From Planctomycetota bacterium (GTDB lineage: Bacteria > Planctomycetota > UBA1135 > GCA-002686595): a stretch of DNA of 52,861 nucleotides. Location of the stretch: contig JACKHT010000016.1 of the NCBI GenBank assembly GCA_020638855.1, positions 1-52,861 of the forward strand. The letters are read 5' to 3'. The notes beneath the pieces were generated by a model. It had not been told where the DNA came from and did not search any database. It was given only the letters and a program-made list of their open reading frames with translations. The stretch's first letter is position 1, and every line of letters begins with the position of its first letter. Shown piece by piece: positions 32,965 through 43,142 of this stretch. The position numbers and the translations under genes are program-made.

Positions 32965-35471
32965 GATGATGTGCGCGGCATGCGCCGGTAAAGCAGGTCC
33001 AGGAGATAGAGCACGAGCGCGAGTAGCGCCAGCCAGGGTCCGAGGCGCAAACTGCCTGGAGATCGGTCGGCGGCGGAAAACGGCATTTCGGCCAAGCTAG
33101 TCGGCAGGTCTTCGAGCACACGGCCCCCGGCCTGGCCGATCCAATCGCCCAAACGAGCGGCCACGGCTTCGGGAACTTGGCGCTCCTGGGCCTCACCACT
33201 CGAGGCGGGCAAGACCAGCCGTTGCGGCGAACGCAGCGAGCCTTGGGCACCCGCTTCGAGCAGGGCATCGCTCGCCTGCGACCATGTGAAGCGCGCTTCC
33301 CAACGGTTGGGGCTGACTTGGGCGAAGACCAAGTCGGCGGGCTCGCTGCCCACGCGCTTGGCGCTCGGCTGGCCGGCTTCGGAGCGACGCGCTTCGGCAA
33401 CCACGATCGCTTGATCCCCGTCGCGGCTCACGCCGAAGGCAAAGCGCTCGGCGCCATCATCGGCAGTCCGCAGCATCACGCGCGCCATGAGCGCGCCGTA
33501 CCCAGGCCAGTGCTGCCAGGGTTCGGTACCTGGCCCGGTGGGTTCGGTCATCAACGCGCTGACACGGCCCAAGCCATAGCGCCAGGAAGCCAGGATCGGA
33601 TGGTGTTCGAGCGCCGTGTCGATCACGCGCTCCGCACCGGGGCGCAAGCGGGTCTCGACGTAGCCTGCAAGCCCGGGGACCCCACTCGCGTCGACTTCGC
33701 CCCACCAACCCCGGCCACCGTGCACTTGGACCGCGACGGTTCCCGGCCGGTAGGACGGTAGTTTGGCGCTCGCCGGTTGCTTGAGCAGGATTTCGGGCAG
33801 GTTGAAGCGATCGGGCACCGAGTAGAAGCGGCCTTGGCCCCAGTTGGCCAAGTTCACCAGGAATTCGGAGTGGGCGTCGGGACCAATCAACACGGTCGAC
33901 ACGTTGATGCCATCGTCGGCCATGCGCCGCAGGAGCGGTTCGAAGGCCCCCGACTCGACGCCGCCGTCGGTCAGGATCAGGACGTGCTTGTAGCGCGTAC
34001 GCACGTTTTGCAGCCCGTAGTAGGCCTCTTCGATGGCCGGCAGGATCACCGTGCCGCCGCCGGCGTCGAGGCGGTTGAGCGCCCGTTCGATCTCGATCGA
34101 GTTCGAGGCGGGCTGCAGCGGCACGGCCCAGCGTTTGGCCCCATAGAACTCGACGATGCCCACCTTGTCGTGGGGCAGCAAGCGGCGGATCGCGAGGCGC
34201 GAGACCTGCTTGGCGAGCTGCACTCGGTTGCCCCCCATCGAACCCGAGGTGTCGATGATCAAAACCAGCGAAGTCGAAGGATCGCGCTTCTCTTCCTTCT
34301 GCACCATCTCCACCGGCAGCAGGTCTTCGATCGGCTGGTTGTGGTAGCCGCCCGGACCAAAGGCCGATTCGCCGCCAGCCATGACCAAGCCCAGCCCCTC
34401 TTGGGTCACGGCTTGGACCAAACTTTCCTGCAGCGCGGCGGGTACGGCCTGCGCGGGTCGGTCATCGATCACGACCACGTCGGACGCGACCAACTCGGCC
34501 GAATCGGAAGGCTCGTTCACCGCAAAGCCCGCGCCCAACAACTCGCCGAGTCGTTCGGCTCCGCCTTGCATGCGTTCGCCCAGGTAGGCCACGCGCAAGG
34601 GGTCTTGGACCGCGAGCGTGCGCATCAACACCTCGTTGCCCGGACGCGCGTCCTGGCCGCTCTCGATTTCGACCGCAAGCTCGAGCGTCGGGAATCCCGC
34701 CCGCGGCGACTCCCACAGGAACGGCACGCGGGTGGGCCCGTCCACCCGCACATGTTCAACGCGAGCCAACTCTCGGACGCCCCCGCCATCCGCCTCGCTC
34801 GAACGATCGCGCAGCACGCAGGTCACGACTTGCCCGAGTCCCTCGACGAGGGCTTCGAGTTGCGCCGGAACCCCCGCGCGCACGCTGTTCGCGCTGCCGG
34901 TGGGCTCCAAGGCCACCGGCCGCACATCGCCCGCCACGCGGCCCGCGCGCAACCAGGAGACCGGGATGCCGCGCGCCCACAGCTCGCTCAGGCTACGGGT
35001 GGGAAAACCGCTGGTGGCTAGGCCGTCGCTGACGATCCACACGCTGGCCGCAGCCCCGGCGGGGATCGAAGCGCTGGCCCGGGCAAGGGCTTGGTCCAGA
35101 TCGCTCGTCGACGCGCTGGCTCCGAGTTGCAAACGGTCGACGGCACCGGGTACTTCGCTGGCCCCGGAGGCCGTGGCTCCCACTTCCAACCAAACCGCAC
35201 GGTCGCGCTTGGGCGCGCTGCGCACGAGGTCGCCCAGCGCAGCGAGCGGTGTATCGATCATGCTCGCCGAGCGGTCCACCACCAGCACGCGTTGCACCGC
35301 CGTGGACTCGCGCTGCCAAACGGGATGGGCCAAGGCCAGCACCAACGCGCACCATGCGGCCGAGCGCAACAGGCCATGCACCATCGAACGGGCTCGGAAG
35401 CGCCCCACCCAAACGGGCAGGACCGCCAAGCCCAGAAGCAGGTACCAAGGTTCCAGAAGAGTCATCGGCAT
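32961..35471 (-). CDS. Membrane protein with two VWA domains and a GATase1-like segment
   Basis: 836 aa from the ATG at 35471, 4 nt after the upstream stop (a second ATG at 35465 is equally possible). Two N-terminal helices (LLLGLAVLPVWVG, SAAWCALVLALAHPVWQ). First VWA at about 60-200 opens VLVVDRSASM. A GATase1-like segment around 310-385 is typical of planctomycete VWA proteins (VVIDDRPAQAVPAALQ, AFGPGGYHNQPIEDLLPVEM). Second VWA at about 398-560 has an intact MIDAS, LVLIIDTSGSMGGNRVQLAK, with HVLILTDGGVESG. The C-terminal helix is WLALLALVLYLLDLLYRRM. MIDAS VWA domains bind a divalent cation and partner proteins and are thought to work with MoxR ATPases. The same frame is open to 36428, but that part is antisense shadow over the BatA-like gene. 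Confidence 0.9.
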   Translation of the reverse strand: MPMTLLEPWYLLLGLAVLPVWVGRFRARSMVHGLLRSAAWCALVLALAHPVWQRESTAVQRVLVVDRSASMIDTPLAALGDLVRSAPKRDRAVWLEVGATASGASEVPGAVDRLQLGASASTSDLDQALARASASIPAGAAASVWIVSDGLATSGFPTRSLSELWARGIPVSWLRAGRVAGDVRPVALEPTGSANSVRAGVPAQLEALVEGLGQVVTCVLRDRSSEADGGGVRELARVEHVRVDGPTRVPFLWESPRAGFPTLELAVEIESGQDARPGNEVLMRTLAVQDPLRVAYLGERMQGGAERLGELLGAGFAVNEPSDSAELVASDVVVIDDRPAQAVPAALQESLVQAVTQEGLGLVMAGGESAFGPGGYHNQPIEDLLPVEMVQKEEKRDPSTSLVLIIDTSGSMGGNRVQLAKQVSRLAIRRLLPHDKVGIVEFYGAKRWAVPLQPASNSIEIERALNRLDAGGGTVILPAIEEAYYGLQNVRTRYKHVLILTDGGVESGAFEPLLRRMADDGINVSTVLIGPDAHSEFLVNLANWGQGRFYSVPDRFNLPEILLKQPASAKLPSYRPGTVAVQVHGGRGWWGEVDASGVPGLAGYVETRLRPGAERVIDTALEHHPILASWRYGLGRVSALMTEPTGPGTEPWQHWPGYGALMARVMLRTADDGAERFAFGVSRDGDQAIVVAEARRSEAGQPSAKRVGSEPADLVFAQVSPNRWEARFTWSQASDALLEAGAQGSLRSPQRLVLPASSGEAQERQVPEAVAARLGDWIGQAGGRVLEDLPTSLAEMPFSAADRSPGSLRLGPWLALLALVLYLLDLLYRRMPRTSS

Positions 35472-35475
35472 AGGG

Positions 35476-37161
35476 TCAAGGAATGCGACCGGAACCAAAC
35501 AGAATCCACTCGAGCCCCAAGAGCGCGAGCACGAGCAAAACGATCCAAGTGAACAACGAGCCGTGTTGGGTCGGCAACCCATCGGCGGGCGAGGCCACCC
35601 CACCCGCCCAAGGGATCGGGTCCCAGGGCGCGAGCAAACTCGCCTCCCACGCACCGCCATCGGGGCCTGCGAACGATCCGGCCACGGTGGGCAAGAGATC
35701 CTCGGCAGGCGCAAAGCCCGAAGCATCGCTCGCAAGCGGCATCGGCAACCTCCGTCCAGCGGCCACATAAGGCACCACCGGCGCCTGCTGCGCCAACCAG
35801 CGCAGGCCGCGTCCCACAAGCAACGGGAAGGCGCGGCTTTCGACGAGACCATAACGATCGCTGGCCAACAAGCTGCGCCACACGCGCACTTCGCGCTGGT
35901 CGCCGACTTGGGCGCCGAGTTCGATTGCTTGCCCCGCGGTTTGGGCCATTTCGGTGGCATCGATGCGGTCCAAACCGAACTCGCCCAGGGCGTAGCGCAG
36001 CACGTCTTGCGAATCGAGCTCGGCTTCGTGCTGCAAAAGAATCGCCTGCGGCTGGTCTTCGGTCGCCACCCAACGCAGCGCCGGACGCTTGGCCGGGGCC
36101 TGGGCCGAACCCAACACCACCACGTCAGCCTGGGCCGGGTCGGCGACTTGTTCGATGGCCGAGTCGGCTTGCAGCACCTGCTGCAAGGCTCCGTCGCGCG
36201 CGTCTTCCGCAACCCAAACGCGGATCGGAGCGCGCTTGGGCAAACGCAGGTGCGCTTGGCTAGCCAAGGATTGGGCGCTGTCTCCCGCGAGCCGCACGTG
36301 CAGCACGGCCCCATCGGCGGGTAGGCCGCGGATTTGGTATTGGGTCTCGCCAGCGTTCTGGGTGCGCAGCACGGTGCCCTTCCAATCGACATCACCCAAG
36401 CCGACCTGGGGCGCTTGCCCGTCGCCACCTCGCACGGTGAGCAGGGCGTCGACTTGGCCCCAAACCTGGTCTGCAGGCGAGACGCCTAGGGCCACGATGC
36501 GCGCACCGTCGTCCACCTCGTCGGTTCCTACCGGGAGGTGTACCCAGCGCAAGTCGGACGGTACGTCGGCTTGATCCTCGGGAGCTTCGCCTACCACCAC
36601 CACAACGGTGCCGGAGGAATCCGCGCCCATCGGCCGGCTGGCGGCCGCCATCGCGATTGCGCGACCGATCGACGACGGCGTGGCTTCGGGCTGCAAGTTC
36701 GCCAGGCGCATCGCCAAGAGCGAACGATCTTCCCCCGGAGCCAACAAGGTCTGCGGTGCGCTGCCGCACCAAATCACTTCGGAACGGCCGCGCGGCAAGC
36801 GACCGGCGAGGTCTTCGACCGCGTCCTTAGCCGCATCGAAACGATCCGCACGCGCCATCGCGGCGGAGCCGTCGAGCAGCACCGTGTAACGCGTGCCTTG
36901 CCCATCGCGCCAGATTGGATCGGCGAAGGCTAGCCAGGCGAGCCCCGCGACCAGCAAGGCGAGCAAGTAGGCCAAGGGGTGGCGAAAGCGTTCGACCAAG
37001 GTCCGAGCGCGAGCCTCTTCCTTGGCTTCCTGCCAGAACAACGTGGTGATCACGACCACCGCGCGGTGGCGCACGCGCAAGCGTTGCAACAGGAACAGAA
37101 GCCCCGCCACAACCCCCAAACCCACCAGCCAAAGCGGCCAAGACAGTTGTGCGAGGCTCAA
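35476..37161 (-). CDS. BatA-like membrane protein with degenerate VWA domain
   Basis: 561 aa from a TTG at 37161 that overlaps the DUF58 stop codon (TTGA). The N-terminus has the aerotolerance-BatA layout: helix LSWPLWLVGLGVVAGLLFLL, a basic loop RLRVRHRAVVVITTLFWQEA, and helix PLAYLLALLVAGLAWLAFAD. A VWA-like domain follows (YTVLLDGSAAMARADRFDAA) whose MIDAS is altered (DGSAAM in place of DxSxS), so metal binding is doubtful. The protein ends with a helix, LFTWIVLLVLALLGLEWILF. It probably forms the membrane complex with the MIDAS-bearing VWA protein encoded just downstream. Confidence 0.85.
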   Translation of the reverse strand: MSLAQLSWPLWLVGLGVVAGLLFLLQRLRVRHRAVVVITTLFWQEAKEEARARTLVERFRHPLAYLLALLVAGLAWLAFADPIWRDGQGTRYTVLLDGSAAMARADRFDAAKDAVEDLAGRLPRGRSEVIWCGSAPQTLLAPGEDRSLLAMRLANLQPEATPSSIGRAIAMAAASRPMGADSSGTVVVVVGEAPEDQADVPSDLRWVHLPVGTDEVDDGARIVALGVSPADQVWGQVDALLTVRGGDGQAPQVGLGDVDWKGTVLRTQNAGETQYQIRGLPADGAVLHVRLAGDSAQSLASQAHLRLPKRAPIRVWVAEDARDGALQQVLQADSAIEQVADPAQADVVVLGSAQAPAKRPALRWVATEDQPQAILLQHEAELDSQDVLRYALGEFGLDRIDATEMAQTAGQAIELGAQVGDQREVRVWRSLLASDRYGLVESRAFPLLVGRGLRWLAQQAPVVPYVAAGRRLPMPLASDASGFAPAEDLLPTVAGSFAGPDGGAWEASLLAPWDPIPWAGGVASPADGLPTQHGSLFTWIVLLVLALLGLEWILFGSGRIP

Positions 37162-38068
37162 ACCACGTACCTCCCCTGCTCGAAGAGGGTGGCGATCTGA
37201 TCGATCACGGGCCCTTCGGTGTCGAGCGCCAGCAAACCCGCTTGACGGCTGCTGGCGAAGTCCGCCAAGCCCTGGGCGAAGCGATCATACGAGGCGCGGT
37301 AGCGTTCGAGCACGTGCGGGGTCAGTGAGACGTTTTCGACCGCGCCGCTTTCGCAATCGGTGAGCTGCAAGTCGCCTTGCAGGCTCTGCTCGGGGTTGCG
37401 GTCGCTGGGGCGCACGAGTTGCACCAGCAGCAAGCGGTGACGGATGCCGCGCAAGGCCTTCGCGACCGCCTCGACGCCCCCCGGATCAAAGAAGTCGGAC
37501 ACGACCACGGCCAAGCCTTCGCGCAAGCCCATGGCTTGGAAACGCTTCATCGAGGTCACCAAATCGGTTTGGCCGCCGGGCTCGAGGCTCTGCAACTGCT
37601 GCGCCAAGGTGAAGATGCGCGACTTGCCGGCCTTGGGGCGCGACAGAATGGTCAGGTCGTTCGCAAACGGGAAGACCCCCACCGCGTCGTGTTGCCCGAG
37701 CGCCACCGCCGCCAGAGCCAGCGCCGACTGCAACCCCGCGCGCACGCGCGGCGGATCCTCGAGCCACATGCTGGCCGAGATGTCGGGTAGCAGGTACACG
37801 GGCAGGTCTTCAAGCTCCTCGAACAAGCGTAGGAACACGCGGCCCAGGCGCCGATAGACGGTCCAGTCGATCGCACGCAAATCGTCGCCGGGCACGTAGG
37901 GCCGGTAGTCCTGAAATTCGAGGCCCGCGCCGCGGTCCTTCGAGGCCTGCTCGGCAAAGCGGCCGCGCGGGGCCACGCGCCGCGCCACAAGGCGCAGGCG
38001 CTGGACCTGTTCGAGGAAGTCGCCGTCGAAGAGCGGTTCGCGGGTTTGGGTGGTCGAGGCCGGTTGGT

Positions 38069-38072
<4 letters not shown>
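37158..38072 (-). CDS. DUF58 protein
   Basis: 304 aa from a GTG at 38072 overlapping the MoxR stop (GTGA). DUF58 signature FQDYRPYVPGDDLRAIDWTV, followed by YRRLGRVFLRLFEELEDLPV and a VWA-like start YLLPDISASM. DUF58 genes are the near-constant partners of MoxR ATPases. Cytosolic or membrane-associated; its biochemical role is unknown. Confidence 0.93.
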
Positions 38073-39097
<1,025 letters not shown>

Positions 39098-39162
39098 GGT
39101 TCTGGGGAAGGGCTCGGCCTCCGAAGGTCGGAGGACGCATGCAAAGGGAACCCCGATCGGGA

Positions 39163-40656
39163 TCAGGGTTGTTGGGGAGTGGTCCGTCGCGCGAGGAAGT
39201 AGGCCCGCACCACGGCGCGCGTCCAGGGATCGAGCTCGGGGTGTCCGAGCGAGCCCATCGGCCCGCTGCGCGGCGCGCGCGCGGAGGCGGGGCGCGCTTC
39301 GGGGGCTTCGGCTTGGGGCTCGACGCGTTCTTGGGTGACCTTGGTGGGCCCAGGGCCGGGTTGGCCTTTGACCCGGTCGGGGATCGGCACGCCCAGCACC
39401 AGCGAAGCCACTCCGCGCGACTTCTTCTGCTCGCTGGGTCCACCACGCCCGTTGGCGTCAGGGTTTGAGCGGTTTCCGAAGGCGATCTGCAAGTCGCGGC
39501 TCACCGGCGGACGGCGGTCGCGCATGTGCGGCTGCACGCCGCCGCGCGATTCCTGTTCTTCTTCGTCGTCTTCGGCCTGCTCGTCGTCTTCGATTTGCTG
39601 GTCATCTTCGTTGGTGACCTGATCCTTCGACTTCCAGCTCGACGTGGTCGGGTTTTTGTTGGAACCCTTGGACGAACCCTTGCCAGCCGTCGAGCCCGAG
39701 TCTTCTTCTTGGTTTTCTTTCTTTTCGGGGTCCTCGGTGGGCTCGGCCACCGGCCTCGGCTTCTTGTCGTCTTTCTTGGCTGCGGCCTTTTCCGGTTCGG
39801 AGCTCTGGCCTTGGCTCGACGGGGCACTGCGCGATTGGCTGGCGGCGCTGGTGGATTGCGCACCGGCGGATTGGCCCACGCCGCTCTTGCCCTGGGATTC
39901 CTTGACCTGGTCCGACAAGTCCGGGCTGGGCTTGGAAGGTTTGGCCGCCACGGCGTTGCCGCTGGGACGCTTCGAATCGGCGGGGGCGCGCGTGGGATCA
40001 GGCGAGGGTGAGGCCTCGGGGTCAAGTTTGGCCACGGCCTCCTCCGAAGCGAGGGTCGCACCCGGACGCGGGGCCTGGGCGCTTTCGCGGGTGGAATCGA
40101 GCGCGTCGCGGGTCCACAGCCCCAGCTGCGCGGCCAACACAAGCAACGTACCTCCCGCGATCAGCCACACCAAGGCGCGCCCCTTGCCTTCGATCGAGAC
40201 CGGCATCGCGGGCAGGTGGCTGGCTTCGGCGCTGGCCAAACGTTGCGCAGCGTCTTCGATCGCCGCCGCTTCGAAACCGCCGGCCAGCGGTCGGCGCAGG
40301 AACTCCGCCGCGCTGGTCAAGCGATCGGCGGTCCCCAATTGGCGGTCGACGGCGAGCAACGCGCGTTCGGCCGCAACGGGTTGCGCGCGGCGCTGGCTAC
40401 GCCACCACAGCCCCGCCAATAGGGGCAGCACCAGGGCCAATGCCACCACCCACCCGATCGCCAAGAAGCCAGGGTCGTGGCCTTGGAAGTAGCGCACCAA
40501 CTGAACGCCCAGGCACAGCGCGGGAATCAGCGCAAACCAAAAGAGGCCGCGTCCGAGGCCTTCGGCGAAGCCCTGTTGGCCCGCGGCCTTTTGCAGTTCG
40601 GCGCTGGCGCGCTGGGCGACCTGGTCGAGGCGTTGCTGGGTGTCGCTCTGGCTCAT
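39163..40656 (-). CDS. Membrane protein with long disordered charged region
   Basis: 497 aa. Three hydrophobic segments: FWFALIPALCLGVQLV and IGWVVALALVLPLLAGLWW near the N-terminus, and LVWLIAGGTLLVLAAQLGLW at about 163-182. Residues about 200-400 are low-complexity, rich in Ser, Pro, Lys, Glu and Asp with an acidic run (EDDEQAEDDEEEQESRGG). The C-terminus (LDPWTRAVVRAYFLARRTT) looks structured. Planctomycete MoxR operons often contain a DUF4175-like protein of this plan, but the family could not be assigned firmly. It starts 10 nt after the upstream stop codon. Confidence 0.8.
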   Translation of the reverse strand: MSQSDTQQRLDQVAQRASAELQKAAGQQGFAEGLGRGLFWFALIPALCLGVQLVRYFQGHDPGFLAIGWVVALALVLPLLAGLWWRSQRRAQPVAAERALLAVDRQLGTADRLTSAAEFLRRPLAGGFEAAAIEDAAQRLASAEASHLPAMPVSIEGKGRALVWLIAGGTLLVLAAQLGLWTRDALDSTRESAQAPRPGATLASEEAVAKLDPEASPSPDPTRAPADSKRPSGNAVAAKPSKPSPDLSDQVKESQGKSGVGQSAGAQSTSAASQSRSAPSSQGQSSEPEKAAAKKDDKKPRPVAEPTEDPEKKENQEEDSGSTAGKGSSKGSNKNPTTSSWKSKDQVTNEDDQQIEDDEQAEDDEEEQESRGGVQPHMRDRRPPVSRDLQIAFGNRSNPDANGRGGPSEQKKSRGVASLVLGVPIPDRVKGQPGPGPTKVTQERVEPQAEAPEARPASARAPRSGPMGSLGHPELDPWTRAVVRAYFLARRTTPQQP

Positions 40657-40666
40657 GAAAGCTGGC

Positions 40667-43033
40667 TCATTGGGCTTGTTCGAGTCCCTGGGGGGTCACT
40701 TGGGCCGATCCGAGGATCTCGCCGGTGTTGCTCTGGTAGACGTAGGCCACCACGCGCACCTGGTGCGGGTCGATGGCTTTGGAGATGCGCACGGTCGAGC
40801 CGAGCCCGGTGGTCTGCAGCTCGTCGAGGAAGGCTTGGTTGGCTTGGCTCAGGTCGTCGAGCGACACGTCCCATGCAAGGTGCATGTGTTCGCCGTCGTC
40901 GAATTCAAAGGGCAAGCCCTCGTTCGAACCGGTCAGCGGCCCGCGCGCGACGGCGCGGTGCACGACGACGGTGCTCTTGCCCGGGGCTAGGACGCCGGCT
41001 TCGGTCACCAGCAGCTGGATGCGCAGGCCGTTTTCCTCGTAGCCGTAAACATCGCCGGTTCCGATGACGTGCCAAGCGCCATCGACTTGCTCGAGGCGGC
41101 AATCGAGCTCGAATTCGAACTCGGTGAACTCGCGCATGCGCGCCACCACGGCATCGCGCACCTTCTGGTAGATCGCCTCGGCATCGCGCCACTTGCCCGC
41201 GCCCGGAGCGCCGGCAACCCCGTCGATCACGAACACGCCGGGATCGGTGATGCCCAGCTGCTTGGCGCGGTCGCGGGCGAGCGAAGTGCACAGGGGGTCA
41301 GGCTGGGGATTGGCTAGGTGGTGCGCCACGAAGACCACATACTCGGGGCCAAAGTGCTGCATGAGCCCTTCTTGGGCTAGGGCCCCGCCGATCGCACCAC
41401 CCTTCTCGTCGCCTTGGTGACCGTTGGTGAAGAACTCCACCATCACCACCCGATCGACCGGCTCCTTTTCGCTGGGCTCGAATTGGGTCGCCGCGCCGAA
41501 GTTGCGCACCTTGCCCGCGATCATGCGTTCGATCGTGTCGACCGAAAACGCAGTAGAGTCGTCAAGCAAGGGTTGCACGCGTTGCAGGGCTTCGAGCGCC
41601 TGGGGACCCGAATCGGGCTGGATCACGGCTTGCACGTAGCGCGAGTAGGCACGGTTGTAGCGGCCTTGTTTCTCGTAGAAGCGGCCCAGGTCGAGGTTGA
41701 TCGAGCCATCTTCGGGCAAACCGAAGGCCGCCGACAAGAGGTGGCGCCAAGCCTCGGTCGCGTGTTCGCCGTTCTTCTCGTAGTCCTCGAGGTAGGTGCG
41801 CCCGAGCAGCCCGTGCACCTGGTGCACCGCGTTGGGGTAGCGATCATCGCGCCCCGCGGCCACGCCCAGCTTGCCCGCCTCTAGGACCACGACGGTTTGG
41901 CCCGCGTCGCTCATTTCGCGCATCAAATCGTACATGCGCGTGGTGCGCAGGTCCTTGGGCGTGCTGTCGCAAACCCACTGCACCGCCCGGCCGATTTCCT
42001 CGCTGGAGCCGCCCTCGTCGATGCGCAGGTTGAGTAGCAGCTTGCTGGCTTCGGCCGCCAGACGACTGTCCTTGTGGTCGTTCAGGAACGCTTCGACCGC
42101 TCCGGCGTCTTCCAGCGCGCGGGCACGGAAGAACTCGAGGTCACCGGTCGGAAACTTGGCGGGGGCTGCGATCTGGATCTTCGCCACGCGGTTCGCACGA
42201 TCGATGTCGATGTCGAGGTGTTCGAGCAGGTTCAAACCGACCTTGCCCACGACCCCATCGGGGTGGACTTCGACCATGCGTTCGGGTCGCAAGGCCACGA
42301 AGGTGTGCAGGTCAATCGGCCCGATCTTGACCGGCCCCACGTCTCCGGCGGGCTTGCCCAGGGATTCCGCCCAACCGCGGTCAACCCACGAATCGTACTG
42401 CCCCGTCCCCACCATCATGGCCCCCGGAGTGCCGTCGGGCCGGCGCACCGGCAACCAAACGCGGTTGTTGATCAAGCTGATGGGCACTTGGATCGAACCG
42501 TCGTCGAAAGTCACGACGCTGCCGATAGGGGCCTGGCCGTTGGGTGCCAGCGGGGTCAGAACGATTTGGCCTTCGGCCAAGTGCAAGCCCACCTGCCATT
42601 GCGCCAGCACTTCCGCCCCGATCGAACCCACCAAGGCATTCTCGCCGATCTCCTGCGAGTGGTACTTGGTGAAGTCTTCGAATAGGTCCTCATCCCCCAG
42701 CTCGCGCTTGGGCACGGTGATCGCGAAGTCGGGGAAGTGGATCGTGATCGGCGCCGATTTGCCGTCGCTCGACTCGGCACGCAACCCGGCAGCAGCGCGG
42801 TTGTGCAATTGCAGTCCGTGGGCGCCTTCGTACTCGATGAATAGGTTGACCGGGATGCGGTTGGCGGCGGTCGACAAATCGCAGCTCACGACCAAGTGGC
42901 CATCGACCACGCGCACCGGGATCGTGCCGCCTTGGGCGCGGGCGGGAGCTGCGAACAGCACCGCCAGCGCGCAGGCTGCCGCCACGCTCTGCCAGACATG
43001 CGGGACGCGAGACCATGCAGCGGAGAGTTTCAT
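40667..43033 (-). CDS. Exported protein with two degenerate aspartyl-protease-like lobes, helical repeats and Cys-less thioredoxin-like part
   Basis: 788 aa from the ATG at 43033 with a signal peptide (QSVAAACALAVLFAAPARAQ). Lobe 1 (about 37-165) reads VNLFIEYEGAHGLQLHNRAA and later VGSIGAEVLAQWQVGLHLAE; lobe 2 (about 185-290) reads GAMMVGTGQYDSWVDRGWAE and later DGVVGKVGLNLLEHLDIDID. Both follow the retropepsin/pepsin-lobe pattern, but the catalytic D-T/S-G is replaced (YEG, GTG), so proteolysis is unlikely. TPR-like helices follow (DLGRFYEKQGRYNRAYSRYV). About 520-640 resembles a thioredoxin-like domain (VVMVEFFTNGHQGDEKGG) without the redox cysteines. The C-terminus is a beta domain. The role is probably binding rather than catalysis. 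The frame open beyond 43033 is not part of this gene. Confidence 0.8.
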   Translation of the reverse strand: MKLSAAWSRVPHVWQSVAAACALAVLFAAPARAQGGTIPVRVVDGHLVVSCDLSTAANRIPVNLFIEYEGAHGLQLHNRAAAGLRAESSDGKSAPITIHFPDFAITVPKRELGDEDLFEDFTKYHSQEIGENALVGSIGAEVLAQWQVGLHLAEGQIVLTPLAPNGQAPIGSVVTFDDGSIQVPISLINNRVWLPVRRPDGTPGAMMVGTGQYDSWVDRGWAESLGKPAGDVGPVKIGPIDLHTFVALRPERMVEVHPDGVVGKVGLNLLEHLDIDIDRANRVAKIQIAAPAKFPTGDLEFFRARALEDAGAVEAFLNDHKDSRLAAEASKLLLNLRIDEGGSSEEIGRAVQWVCDSTPKDLRTTRMYDLMREMSDAGQTVVVLEAGKLGVAAGRDDRYPNAVHQVHGLLGRTYLEDYEKNGEHATEAWRHLLSAAFGLPEDGSINLDLGRFYEKQGRYNRAYSRYVQAVIQPDSGPQALEALQRVQPLLDDSTAFSVDTIERMIAGKVRNFGAATQFEPSEKEPVDRVVMVEFFTNGHQGDEKGGAIGGALAQEGLMQHFGPEYVVFVAHHLANPQPDPLCTSLARDRAKQLGITDPGVFVIDGVAGAPGAGKWRDAEAIYQKVRDAVVARMREFTEFEFELDCRLEQVDGAWHVIGTGDVYGYEENGLRIQLLVTEAGVLAPGKSTVVVHRAVARGPLTGSNEGLPFEFDDGEHMHLAWDVSLDDLSQANQAFLDELQTTGLGSTVRISKAIDPHQVRVVAYVYQSNTGEILGSAQVTPQGLEQAQ

Positions 43034-43142
43034 CAGGACCAAAGGGCTTCCATCCAAGGAGAGCGCGGCGCACGCCTTGGGCCCAAATGGCCTGGAAGGC
43101 AACGCGCCGCTGGATACGATCGAGCGGTTCGAGAGTTGGCGA

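Noticed and set aside
32961..36428. An 1155-aa minus-strand reading frame spanning two genes
   Set aside because: Residues upstream of the ATG at 35471 are Arg/Pro/Ser-rich shadow over the BatA-like gene in another frame; the real VWA protein begins at 35471.
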